Below, in pieces: positions 1 to 8,213 of a stretch of 64,000 nucleotides of DNA. The translations under genes were made by a program, and so were the position numbers. This DNA comes from RPQJ01 sp963823535 (GTDB lineage Bacteria; Pseudomonadota; Gammaproteobacteria; Steroidobacterales; Steroidobacteraceae), in the NCBI GenBank assembly GCA_963823535.1, contig CAWGLZ010000006.1:186001-250000 (forward strand). The letters are read 5' to 3'. Numbering within the stretch: position 1 is the first letter of the stretch; every line of letters begins with the position of its first letter. A model generated the notes under the pieces. That model did not search any database. It was not told the origin of the DNA and was given only the letters and a program-made list of their open reading frames with translations.

Positions 1-54
1 CGGGGTCACCATGGGGCACACGTGCATGTCGGTGATGCGTGCGGCGGGCTTCAT
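1..54 (-). CDS. PAAR-domain protein (T6SS spike tip), 5' end only
   Basis: Reading leftward from an ATG at 54, the first 18 codons encode MKPAARITDMHVCPMVTP, the characteristic start of PAAR proteins: the PAAR signature followed by a His and a Cys that help bind the tip metal. PAAR proteins cap the VgrG spike and recruit effectors. The start codon overlaps the stop of the upstream DUF6931-like gene as ATGA, which implies translational coupling in the order vgrG, DUF6931-like, PAAR. The rest of the gene lies left of the window, so any C-terminal effector domain cannot be seen. The identification rests on 18 residues plus context. Confidence 0.8.
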   Translation of the reverse strand, partial: MKPAARITDMHVCPMVTP

Positions 55-626
55 GCGCCGGGCCTTTCCGGCGCGAACGTCGCGATCGCGCGCTCGATGA
101 ATCCGCCGAGGCGCTCGTTGAACGCGTCGGGATCGCCTGCCGCCAGCAGCTTGAGCGCCGCGGACACGGCATTGCCCGAGAGCCCCGGCGGCGGCGGCAC
201 CTCGTACTCGCCTGAGGGCATCATGCTGCCGCCCGTCCAGCCTGCGGCAGCCGCGAGCCACGCGCCCGCCGTCCTGTAGCCGAGGCGATCGGCCAGCATC
301 AGCGCGGCGCGTCGATTCTCCTCGCTCGGGTCCTGCAGCCAGCGCTGGGCGGCGGCGGCGGCACTCTTCTCGCCCGGATCGAGTTCGCCGCCCTCATGCG
401 CCGCTCGCCAGCAGTCGCAACCCCAGGCGATCGCGTACTGCTTCGGCAGGACGTAGCTCACGACGTCCACGGCATCGTTCAGCAGGCCATCCTGCCGCAG
501 CGAGTCCAGGTATGCGCGCACGCTCACCAGCGGGTCGATCCTGCGCTTCGCCTCGTCGCCGAGCTGCTCGAGCGGCGCCAGCATCGTCGAAGCGATCCCG
601 GATTCCAGTTCGAGTGCCTTGAGCAT
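51..626 (-). CDS. DUF6931-like T6SS-associated protein
   Basis: This is a 191-aa, mostly helical, soluble protein without a signal peptide or membrane segment. It resembles the DUF6931 family of small proteins encoded near T6SS spikes, whose biochemical role I do not know. Features are a central YVLPKQYAIAWGCDCW stretch (about residues 58-73) and a Gly/Pro-rich loop near residue 145. A GAGGACGAGG-type ribosome binding site precedes the ATG. It lies 10 bases downstream of vgrG and overlaps the PAAR start by 4 bases, so it is probably made with the spike. An adaptor role between VgrG and PAAR cargo is an inference from position only. Confidence 0.55.
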   Translation of the reverse strand: MLKALELESGIASTMLAPLEQLGDEAKRRIDPLVSVRAYLDSLRQDGLLNDAVDVVSYVLPKQYAIAWGCDCWRAAHEGGELDPGEKSAAAAAQRWLQDPSEENRRAALMLADRLGYRTAGAWLAAAAGWTGGSMMPSGEYEVPPPPGLSGNAVSAALKLLAAGDPDAFNERLGGFIERAIATFAPERPGA

Positions 627-636
627 GACCTCGTCC

Positions 637-2658
637 TCACCCGATCTTGGTCAAGGCGCCCTTGAGCGACGCGATGGCGTTGGCGGACAGGTCGAGCATC
701 AGTCCTTCGACCTTGGTGCTGACACTGCTCTTGATCTCGACCTTGGTCGTGCCCTCGACCGCGACCTGCAGGCTCTTGACGTCCACGTTCGTCGTGCCCT
801 CGACCCCGACCTTGAGGCTCTTGACCGCCACTTCCTGCTGGCCTTCGATCTTCACGGCCTTGCTCGCCTTCATGTCGATCGTGTCGGTCGCCTTGACCGT
901 CAGGGTCTTGCAGGTGACCGTGATGCTGCCGTCCTTCTTCATCACGATCTTCGATTCGCCGGTCACAAAGGTGATCTGGTCACCGACGTCGACCAGCAGG
1001 GTCTTGCCGATCTCGAACTTCGCCGCACCCTTGTCGCTCTTGGCCGGCTTGTCCTCGTTGAGGCCCACGCGCCAGGTCGCGTCGTTCTCGACGTCGACCT
1101 TGAAGTCCTTCTCGGCGTGGACGACGAGTTCCTCGCTGCCCTTCTTGTCCTCGAAGCGGATCTCGTTGAAGGTCTTCGCGTCGCCGCCCTTGGTGCTGCG
1201 GCTCTTGATACCACTCTGCGAGGCATTGTCCGGCAGCTTGTACGGCGGCTTGTGCTCGCCGTTGTAGACGCGTCCCGTGACGATGGGCCGGTCCGGATCG
1301 CCTTCGAGGAAGCTGACGATCACTTCCTGCCCGATGCGCGGGATGTGAATGGCTCCCCAGTCCTGCCCGGCCCAGACCTGCGCGACGCGCACCCGGCAGG
1401 AACTCTTGTCGTCGCTCTTGCCCTCGCGATCCCAGTGGAACTGCACCTTGATCCGGCCGAACTCGTCGGTGTCGATTTCCTCGCCTTTCTTGCCGACCAC
1501 GGTCGCGGTCTGCGCACCCTGGATCACCGGCTTCGGCGTGATTCTCGGCGGCCGGAACTGGGTCTGGAGGTCGATCGCCTCGACCGTGACGTGGAAGTCC
1601 GTGTCGTCGGCCTCGCCCGTCTCGTGCTCGTTCGACGACAACGAGAAGCGCGTCGCGACGACCAGGTACTTGATGTTCAGGTCGGAGCGCGGGTAATCCG
1701 TGAGGTCGAACACCGCGCCCGTCGCGAGTCCGAGCGCATTCCCCTGCCCGTGCGCCACCCGGTGGGTCGACTGCAGTTCCTCCAGCCGGACCTTGGCAAT
1801 CCGGGCCGACTCTCCGGCCGCGAGCGCGGTCCCGTCGGTATCGGCCATCGCCGGCAGGTCCGCCGGATAATCGAAGATCTCGCTGCTGGCCAGCGCGTGA
1901 TTGCGCTTGATGACGTGGGACTTGAGCAAGGACGTGGACGGCTTCTTGAAGTCGAAGTCCGTCGTGGCGTAGGTGCCGGGCTGGACCGTCTTCACGTAGG
2001 TCCAGGACGTGAGGTGGTCCCGCACGCGTCGCGTGTCGGGCAGCGACGGCGGGTAATACGGCACCTTGTCATAGCCCGTGACGGCAGCATGCTTGGCCGA
2101 ATCGTCGACCAGGACCATGGTGTGTTTCTGCGCCGTGTGCAGGAAGAAGTAGTAGATACCCTCCTGCTCGAGCAGCCGGCTCAGGAAATTGAAGTCGGTC
2201 TCGCGATACTGGACGCAATAGGCGAGCTTCGGGTACGTGCCTTTGAGGTCGAAGCGGAAGTCCGAGAACCCCTGGTCCCTGGCCACCTGCTCGAAGATCT
2301 CGCGGACCGTCTTGTCCTGGAACACGCGACAGTCGGCGGTCCGGGTGAGGAACCAGAACCACGGCCGCAGCGAGACCCGGTACTCGTGGTAGCGCTCGCC
2401 GTAGCTCAGCTGCGTGAAGTCGCTCACCCGCCCGTGGAACACCCGCTCGCCCCCGCCCGACGGCAGTTGGCAGGAAACGGCGACCGGCTGGCCGAGCAGC
2501 TTGTCCGGGTCGAGGTCGCCCTGTTCGCTGAGCAGGCTGAGTTCGAAGTGAAAGGGCTCGCTCAGGCGCTCGGACCCCGAGAGTTCCGAGATCAGCAGCA
2601 CGTCCTTGCCGAGGGGCGTCGTGACCTTGATCAGTCGATTGTCATCGGTCGCTGGCAT
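637..2658 (-). CDS. vgrG: VgrG spike protein (TssI)
   Basis: This 673-aa protein is a complete VgrG. The gp27-like N-terminal half (about 1-370) begins with a phage-hub pattern and contains the conserved YCVQYRETDFNFLSRLLEQE segment near residue 170. The gp5-like OB fold follows with FGRIKVQFHWD near 405, IPRIGQEVIVSFLEGDPDRP near 445 and VTGRVYNGEHKPPY. The C-terminus is the repetitive beta-helical needle (about 520-673), including two near-copies of VKSLKVGVEGTT. There is no obvious fused effector domain, so cargo is probably carried by PAAR or an adaptor. An AGAGGGAG ribosome binding site precedes the ATG. Trimeric VgrG sits on top of the Hcp tube and punctures the target. Confidence 0.96.
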   Translation of the reverse strand: MPATDDNRLIKVTTPLGKDVLLISELSGSERLSEPFHFELSLLSEQGDLDPDKLLGQPVAVSCQLPSGGGERVFHGRVSDFTQLSYGERYHEYRVSLRPWFWFLTRTADCRVFQDKTVREIFEQVARDQGFSDFRFDLKGTYPKLAYCVQYRETDFNFLSRLLEQEGIYYFFLHTAQKHTMVLVDDSAKHAAVTGYDKVPYYPPSLPDTRRVRDHLTSWTYVKTVQPGTYATTDFDFKKPSTSLLKSHVIKRNHALASSEIFDYPADLPAMADTDGTALAAGESARIAKVRLEELQSTHRVAHGQGNALGLATGAVFDLTDYPRSDLNIKYLVVATRFSLSSNEHETGEADDTDFHVTVEAIDLQTQFRPPRITPKPVIQGAQTATVVGKKGEEIDTDEFGRIKVQFHWDREGKSDDKSSCRVRVAQVWAGQDWGAIHIPRIGQEVIVSFLEGDPDRPIVTGRVYNGEHKPPYKLPDNASQSGIKSRSTKGGDAKTFNEIRFEDKKGSEELVVHAEKDFKVDVENDATWRVGLNEDKPAKSDKGAAKFEIGKTLLVDVGDQITFVTGESKIVMKKDGSITVTCKTLTVKATDTIDMKASKAVKIEGQQEVAVKSLKVGVEGTTNVDVKSLQVAVEGTTKVEIKSSVSTKVEGLMLDLSANAIASLKGALTKIG

Positions 2659-2701
2659 GTGGCTCCCTCTGCAATCTGCCGCCCTCTTCGAATTCGTCGG
2701 C

Positions 2702-2723
2702 GCGGGCCGCCGCGGCGGCCCGC
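2702..2723. repeat. 22-bp perfect GC palindrome upstream of vgrG
   Basis: The bases from 2702 to 2723 (GCGGGCCGCC, then GC, then GGCGGCCCGC) form a perfect 22-base palindrome in the gap between the 91-aa gene and vgrG. Neither strand has a T-run after it, so it is not a classic intrinsic terminator. It could be an RNA hairpin that sets the vgrG level relative to the upstream gene, or a protein-binding site. Confidence 0.5.
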
Positions 2724-2813
2724 AATGCGGGCAGGTCTGCCTCCGAACCGATACGGCTCAAAGCGCACAGGCAGCCCACGGCTGCCCGCCCACACTGTAC
2801 TACGGCACGCCCG

Positions 2814-3089
2814 CTATTCCAGCGCCGTGAGCCGGAGACAGGCCTCGTCATCCTTCGAGAAGAAATACAGGCCGTCCGCGTCACCGCCCTCGGCAATGAT
2901 CACCGGGGTCGCGTTCTCGAACTTCTGGCGGGCGATGGCCGTTGCCGCAACTTCGTTGATCTTGTTCTCGCGGACGTACCCCCCCCAACGAGAATCCGTC
3001 TTGTCGATTCTCTGTCCGGCATTGCCGGCGCGCTGCAGGATACGCAGGAATTGGTAGTAGTCGTATTCGACTACTTTTGCACGAGCCAT
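2814..3089 (-). CDS. Uncharacterised 91-aa protein upstream of vgrG
   Basis: The ATG at 3089 follows AGGATTAGAAG and gives a 91-aa soluble protein (MARAKVVEYDYYQFLRILQR at the N-terminus). I chose it over a longer in-frame start at 3233, which would add a low-complexity, Ser/Arg-rich extension. The protein has no signal peptide, Cys cluster or recognisable motif. It contains an amphipathic N-terminal helix, a WGGYVRENKIN stretch and an acidic C-terminus. It is co-directional with vgrG, separated by about 150 bases that hold the 22-bp palindrome, so a T6SS accessory role is plausible. I do not recognise the family. Confidence 0.6.
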   Translation of the reverse strand: MARAKVVEYDYYQFLRILQRAGNAGQRIDKTDSRWGGYVRENKINEVAATAIARQKFENATPVIIAEGGDADGLYFFSKDDEACLRLTALE

Positions 3090-3241
3090 TCTTCTAATCC
3101 TCGCGTGACCGGGCAGTAATAACAGGAAACGTGCTGATTCATCAACACTTGCTGCACTGCAAAGCCGGTCGGCCCCGCCGGACGAGGGGTGTGATAACTT
3201 CCGGTCTCCGAGAATCCCGTGGCGCCACGACAACGAGAACG

Positions 3242-3913
3242 ATGGCCAAACCGGTCTCCCGACTCCAGGTCCTCCTCGCAGAACTGAAGCGCCGCAACGT
3301 CTTCAAGGTGGCGTCCGTCTATGCGGTCACCGCCTGGGGCGCGTCGATGGGAGCCGCCGAGCTGCTGCCGGCGTTCGGGGCGCCCGAGTGGTCGGTGCGC
3401 ATCTTCGTGCTCGTTGCGGTGCTCGGCCTGCCGATGGCCATTGTCCTCGCCTGGGCCTACGAGATCACGCCCCAGGGCATCGTGCGGGACGTCGTGCCCG
3501 ATGCCGACCCGGATGATGCGCCGCAGCACGCCGCACGCGACAACACGACCATGCTGTTCGGCTCGCAGGGCGCGGTGCGCGTCACCTGGACCGACGGCGC
3601 CGGTGCCCACGAGAAGGTTTTCCACCGGGACTTCCGCATCGGTCGCGACGAGTCCTGCGAGGTCCGCCTCGACGATCCGCTGATCAGCCGCCGGCACGCG
3701 GAAGTGAGTCATCGCGACGGCCTGTGGTGGATCCAGGACCTCGGCAGTCGCAACGGCACGACGCTGGACCAGAAGCGCGTCACACGGGCGCCGCTGCCCG
3801 CGAGATGCGAGGTGAGCCTCTATGAAACCGCGCCGACGCTCACGCTGAACGTCAAGGCGTCCTCGGGCGCGCAGACGATCACGTCCTCGCGGCTGTTCTC
3901 ACCAAGGCTCTGA
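3242..3913 (+). CDS. Membrane-anchored FHA-domain protein
   Basis: This 223-aa protein starts at the ATG at 3242, after ACGAGAACG. Residues about 10-80 are an N-terminal anchor seen in many gammaproteobacterial signalling proteins (LKRRNVFKVASVYAVTAWG, then a second hydrophobic helix ending LAWAYEITPQGI), giving two membrane segments. The C-terminal half is an FHA phosphothreonine-binding domain with canonical GR, SRRH and LGSRNG motifs. In T6SS clusters FHA proteins are substrates of PpkA-type kinases and license sheath assembly. This one is a good partner for the kinase at 33371, though the two are about 30 kb apart. It is convergent with the TPR-methyltransferase gene, the ends being 15 bases apart. 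Confidence 0.85.
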   Translation: MAKPVSRLQVLLAELKRRNVFKVASVYAVTAWGASMGAAELLPAFGAPEWSVRIFVLVAVLGLPMAIVLAWAYEITPQGIVRDVVPDADPDDAPQHAARDNTTMLFGSQGAVRVTWTDGAGAHEKVFHRDFRIGRDESCEVRLDDPLISRRHAEVSHRDGLWWIQDLGSRNGTTLDQKRVTRAPLPARCEVSLYETAPTLTLNVKASSGAQTITSSRLFSPRL

Positions 3914-3928
3914 CCGGGCCCGTGCCGC

Positions 3929-5134
3929 TCAGGGCAGCCGCGCGACGACCACCATGCCCTGCACGTCCGTGCCGAGTTCCGCGCGCAGCACGGCCGGTGT
4001 GACCTCGAGGCGCTGCAAACCCGCCGCATCGATCGCGCCCGCGACGTACGCCTCGGCGTGCACGTAGCGGCCGTGGAGCCCCATGCGGAAGCGCGCGTCC
4101 TCCCCGGGCGCCTCCCAGCGCTCGACCGTGAACGTGAGCAGCCCACCCGGCCGCAGGCAGGTTCGGGCGGCGGCGAGCACCTCGTCCAGCGCCCCGAAGT
4201 ACACCAGCGTGTCGGCCGACAGCACGACGTCGAACGCGGCCGGACGGCTGCGCATGAACTCGCAGAGTTCCATCGCGACCAGTTCGTCGTACAGGCGCCG
4301 CACGCGCGCCTTCTCGAGCATACCGGGCGACAGGTCGACCCCGACCAGCGTGGCTGCACGCGTCCGCAGCAACGGGCCGCACAACCCCGTGCCGGCGCCG
4401 GCATCGAGAATCGCCAGCTGGCGCGCCTCTTCATCGGGCGCCAGGTGTCGTTCCAGGGCCTCCGCCAGCAATTGCGGGGCGCGGTAGCCCAGGTCGAGCA
4501 GGTTCTCGTCGAACGTATCGGCAAACCCGTCGAAGGTATTGCGCACGTACTCGTCGCTGGCGCGATCCGGAACCGCCTCGCCGGCGGCGGCGGCGTACAT
4601 GTGCCGTGCCGTCGGGTTGTCGGGGTTGTACTTCACCCAGTCCGCATAGAGATCCGCCATCTCTTTGGTCTTGCCCGCGCGATAGAAGATCATGCCGAGC
4701 CGCTCGTAGGCCAGGTCGTGTTCGGGCTTCAGGCTGATCGCCGTCTTCAGGCACTCGACGGCCTCCTCGAGCCGCCGCAGGCGCCTCAGGCACGTGGCGC
4801 GGTTGAACCAGGCCTGCCAGAGGTCGGGCGCCAGTTCGGTCGCGCGCTCGTAGGCCTTCGCACCGCCCTCCGAGTCGCCCAGGCCCATCATCATGTTGCC
4901 GAGGTTCATCCACGCGTGCGGGTTGCCGGGCACGCTCTTCAGCGACTTCTGCAGCAGCTCGATCCCGCGCGCCTGCTCGCCACGCTGGTATTCGAGCATG
5001 CCGAGGAAATTGAGCGCGTCCGGATCACGCGGCCGACGGCGCAGGATGCGTTCGTACATCGCCTTGGCCTCGGCGATCCTGCCCGCCTGGTGCGTGGCGA
5101 TGGCCTTGAGGAGCATCGGATCGGGGGAACTCAC
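3929..5134 (-). CDS. TPR-repeat SAM-dependent methyltransferase
   Basis: The N-terminal half consists of tandem tetratricopeptide repeats (about residues 5-200, with typical LNFLGMLEYQRGE and AWMNLGNMMMGLGD units). The C-terminal half is a class I methyltransferase (about 245-400) with motif I ILDAGAGTGLCGP and acidic residue GVDLS. A linker with the FDGFADTFDENL signature separates them, as in the TPR/methyltransferase family. The substrate is unknown. I prefer the GTG at 5134, preceded nine bases upstream by AGAAGG, over the ATG at 5116, which lacks a ribosome binding site, giving 401 aa. It is divergent from the TssB/TssC-like gene across 184 bases and need not be functionally tied to the T6SS. 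Confidence 0.85.
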   Translation of the reverse strand: MSSPDPMLLKAIATHQAGRIAEAKAMYERILRRRPRDPDALNFLGMLEYQRGEQARGIELLQKSLKSVPGNPHAWMNLGNMMMGLGDSEGGAKAYERATELAPDLWQAWFNRATCLRRLRRLEEAVECLKTAISLKPEHDLAYERLGMIFYRAGKTKEMADLYADWVKYNPDNPTARHMYAAAAGEAVPDRASDEYVRNTFDGFADTFDENLLDLGYRAPQLLAEALERHLAPDEEARQLAILDAGAGTGLCGPLLRTRAATLVGVDLSPGMLEKARVRRLYDELVAMELCEFMRSRPAAFDVVLSADTLVYFGALDEVLAAARTCLRPGGLLTFTVERWEAPGEDARFRMGLHGRYVHAEAYVAGAIDAAGLQRLEVTPAVLRAELGTDVQGMVVVARLP

Positions 5135-5318
5135 GCGCTGGTACCTTCTCTGGCCTCCCCCGCATCGGGGGCAGGACAGTCTAGCGTTGCGGCGGGATTC
5201 CTGCGGGCAGGCCAGCTCGCTGAGCACAGGCTGAACGGCAGGTGGGACGTCCGGCTCGTGGCGGTCTACAATCGGACGCAGAATTCGAAGAGCCTATCGA
5301 CGCCGCGCGGGAGGCCAA

Positions 5319-6846
5319 GTGCCGGGGAAAATCAGTTTCGAGGTCAATCTGGGCACGTCCGGCGATGCCCGAGCTGGCATGCTGCGACGCAGCGACACGC
5401 TGCGCATCCTGGTGCTCGGGGATTTCAGTGGTCGCCGCAACCGTGGACTCGAGACGGCGGCGGATCTCGCCAGCCGCCCGATCCTGCGGGTCGATCTCGA
5501 CAGTTTCGATGCGGTGTTCCAGCGCCTGTCGCCCGGCCTGACGCTCGGGTCCGGCATCGGCGGATCGAGTGGCATCGCAGTGCAATTCGAGACGCTCGAG
5601 GATTTCCACCCGGACCGCCTATTTGCCGCTCTCGAGCCCTTCGCGAAGCTGCGCGAGAGCCGCAGTCGCCTGCTCGATCCGGCAAGCTTCGAACAGGAAG
5701 CGGCGCGGCTGATGGAAGGCTCGGTGCCGACGGCGGAGGCCGGAGACACGGCGCCCGCCAGGGAGCCGCGCCCGGAGGACCAGGCGAAATTGCTGCAGCG
5801 ACTGATGGGCGCGCCGGCGGAATCCACGGGCGCGCGCGGCGTCCCCGAAGAGCCTCGTGGACGGACTCGTTCGTCGGCTGGTGCAGCCTCACATCAAGCC
5901 CGGATCCTCCCGCTCTCCGGCGCCCTACCTCGCAGCGCTCGATGCCTCGTCGAGCGAACTGATGCGCGCCGTGCTGCACGATCCGGATTTCCAGGCGCTG
6001 GAGGCCGGGTGGCGCGGGCTGCGCCGGCTGGTCGACTCGCTCGAACTCGGCGACGAAGTCACGCTGCACATCGTGGACATCAGCAAGGATGAACTGCTGT
6101 CGGACCTCGAGGCCAGCCAGGGCAACCCGCTCGAGTCTGCAGCGCATCGCCTGCTGGTGGAGACGAGCCGCCGCGGCGCGGACGAGCAACCCTGGTCGCT
6201 GCTGGTCGGCAACTATCGCTTCGGCGCCGATGCCGACGACGTTGCACTGCTCGGACACCTGGGCGTGATCGCATCCGGCGCCGGCGGGCCATTGCTGGCG
6301 GCGGCGGAACCCAGCCTGGTCGGTTGCGAGCGCTTGAGCGAGGGCACGGAACCGCGACAGTGGACCGTTGACGACCCGGAGGTGGACCGGCGCTGGACCG
6401 CCCTCAGGCGCAGTCCCGTCGCACGCTGGCTGGGCCTGGCGCTGCCACGCGTGCTGTTGCGGCTGCCGTATGGCGCGAAGACCGACAGCGTCGAGAGCTT
6501 CACTTTCGAGGAGCTCTCAGCAACGGTCGGTCACGACGAATACCTCTGGGGCAACCCGGCGCTGGCCTGCGCACAGGTCGTGGCCCAGGCTTTCCTCGAC
6601 GAGGGCGCAGACATGTCCATCGAGGGCCCGCTCGAGCTCGACGACCTGCCCGCGCACGTCCGCGACCAGGACGGGGAACGACGCCTGCAGGCGTGCGCGG
6701 AGTTCAACCTGCCCATCCGGGTGGGCGAGGAACTGCAGCAGCGCGGGATGATCGCGCTCCTGAGCTACGGCAACCGGAATGCGGCGCGGGTGATGGGCGT
6801 GCAGTCGATCGCCGAGCCGCGCGGCGCGCTCGCCGGGCTCGGGTAA
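5319..6846 (+). pseudogene. Fused TssB/TssC-like sheath homologue, frameshifted
   Basis: The first part (from GTG 5319, after GGAGG) matches TssB: RILVLGDFSGR, then RVDLDSFDAVFQRL, then VQFETLEDFHPDRL and a Leu-rich end. The second part, in a different frame until 6846, matches TssC: VLHDPDFQALEAGWRGLRRL, VDISKDELLSDLE, LALPRVLLRLPYGAKT and a C-terminal NRNAARVMGVQ. The frame changes between about 5804 and 5857. Upstream of 5804 the second frame is closed; downstream it reads through the linker SPKSLVDGLVRRLVQPHI, typical of proteins where both domains are fused (about 500 aa). One lost or gained base therefore splits a fused gene. It is a divergent paralogue of the intact tssB and tssC at 30-32 kb. 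The alternative is a second start at GTG 5857. Confidence 0.75.
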
Positions 6847-6864
6847 CCGCGCAGGGCACGGACA

Positions 6865-7515
6865 GTGGCCAGCAGCCGACAACCCGGCCCGATCGGAGCA
6901 CGGATCTCCGACGCGCTGGTCGCCGGCACGCTCGCGCGGTGTGCGCCTGCGCTGCCGGGACCGGTGGAACCGCTGACGATCGAGCCCCGCACCGGACCGC
7001 GCGCTCCGTGCAGCACGCTCCGCGCGTCCACGGCCGGGCAATGGTTCGCGCTGGGACTCGGTGCAACTGAATCGGGAGAACCGGCCTCGGAGTCCGACGG
7101 TCTGGTGCGGATAGTGCATTCGGGCGAGAGCGATGCAGGCTACCGGAAACTGGTATTCGAGACGCCGGATCAAGCGCGGGAGGCCGCCATGCGTCTCGCG
7201 GACCATTCTGCGGCTGCACGGCAGCTGAGCGGTCTCAGCGGTGTCGACGGGATCCGGTTGATCGCCTGGACCACCAAGCGACTCGAGGCGGGTGACCTCC
7301 GGATCCTGTGGCGCAGGCGTGAGCGAATCACGATCGCCCAGGCACCGACCGCGGCCCCGCCGCCGGCTCCGCGGCGCACGCCGGCGCCCGCCAAACCATC
7401 GGCGCCAACGCCCGCGTATTCCACGTTTCCGGCTGGCATCGACGCGGCGGCGATCGCGCAGGTGCTGCAAGGCCGCGGCGCGAAGATGGAGTTCCGTTCT
7501 GCGAGGAGTGCATGA
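6865..7515 (+). CDS. Uncharacterised protein in the decaying T6SS accessory cluster
   Basis: The predicted product has 216 aa from a GTG at 6865, 18 bases after the sheath-like gene; no good ribosome binding site is visible. The N-terminal 150 residues look like a small alpha/beta domain (RKLVFETPDQAREAAMRLAD, then IRLIAWTTKRLEAGDLRILW). A Pro/Ala-rich linker follows (about 160-185), then a short C-terminal helix. I do not recognise the family. Position between the fused sheath homologue and the DUF4123 gene suggests it belonged to the same accessory module. Because both neighbours are broken, it may be non-functional even though its own frame is open. Confidence 0.5.
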   Translation: MASSRQPGPIGARISDALVAGTLARCAPALPGPVEPLTIEPRTGPRAPCSTLRASTAGQWFALGLGATESGEPASESDGLVRIVHSGESDAGYRKLVFETPDQAREAAMRLADHSAAARQLSGLSGVDGIRLIAWTTKRLEAGDLRILWRRRERITIAQAPTAAPPPAPRRTPAPAKPSAPTPAYSTFPAGIDAAAIAQVLQGRGAKMEFRSARSA

Positions 7516-7558
7516 AGGCTCAGGCTGAGCAGGACCGCGCGCAGCCCGGAACCCGCTG

Positions 7559-8144
7559 ATGGAGGCGTCGCCCGTCGATCGGGTCATCGAGGCGCTCTGG
7601 CCGCCCGCGACGCCGGCGGACACCAGTGTCTGGGCCATCCTGGACGCTGCGCGCGACGAGCGCATCTATCCGGAACTGCAAGCTTTCCCGTCTTGAGTTC
7701 ATTTCCCTCTATGCCGGGAAATTGCCGGAAGCACTGCAGCGTGCCGCGCCTTACCTGGTCGAGCTCGCCCCGAGCTACAAGTTCACGCGGCCGTTGCTCG
7801 AGATGGGATGGGGCCACAGCTGGGGCGTCTTCCTCGAGAGTCCAGGACGCCCGCAACCTTCGACACCACCTGCGGGGCTTCCTCCGCGTGCAGGACGAAT
7901 CCGGACGAACGCTGGTGTTTCGCTACTACGATCCCCGCGTCCTCCGAACCTATCTGCCCACCTGCGAGAAAGCCGAACTGGAGACGGTTTTTGGGCCCGA
8001 TCGAGTAGCTATCTGGTGGAAGGCAATCGAGGCGAGAGCCTGATCGAATTCGAGTTCGATGGACAGCGACTCCACGAGCGGCATATCCACCTGATTCCGC
8101 AGCCGGGTGAGGCGACGGAGACAGTTGCATTTGTGATTGGCTGA
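7559..8144 (+). pseudogene. DUF4123 effector-adaptor gene, multiply frameshifted
   Basis: Stitched across three frames, the sequence reads as a DUF4123 protein, the adaptor/chaperone family (Tap/Tec type) that loads effectors onto VgrG. The frame from ATG 7559 gives WAILDAARDERIYPELQAF and stops. The next frame gives LYAGKLPEALQRAAPYLVEL and LEMGWGHSWGVFLES. A third gives LRHHLRGFLRVQDESG and FRYYDPRVLRTYLPTC. The last returns with YLVEGNRGESLIEFEFDG to a stop at 8144. Breaks fall near 7685, 7845 and 7995. Conserved hallmarks (the GWGHSWG region and the FRYYDPRVLR motif) remain recognisable, so the decay is recent or the sequence is poor here. Confidence 0.75.
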
Positions 8145-8213
8145 CACGATAGACTCGAGATTCGCGGGCGCGCCGAATGGACGCACCTGCGGGACAGGGG
8201 AGGAGATCACTCG

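Noticed and set aside
619..3057. Long open frame on the plus strand opposite vgrG
   Set aside because: The minus strand encodes a full VgrG; the plus-strand translation is Arg/Leu/Asp-rich with no motif, typical of an antisense shadow in GC-rich DNA.
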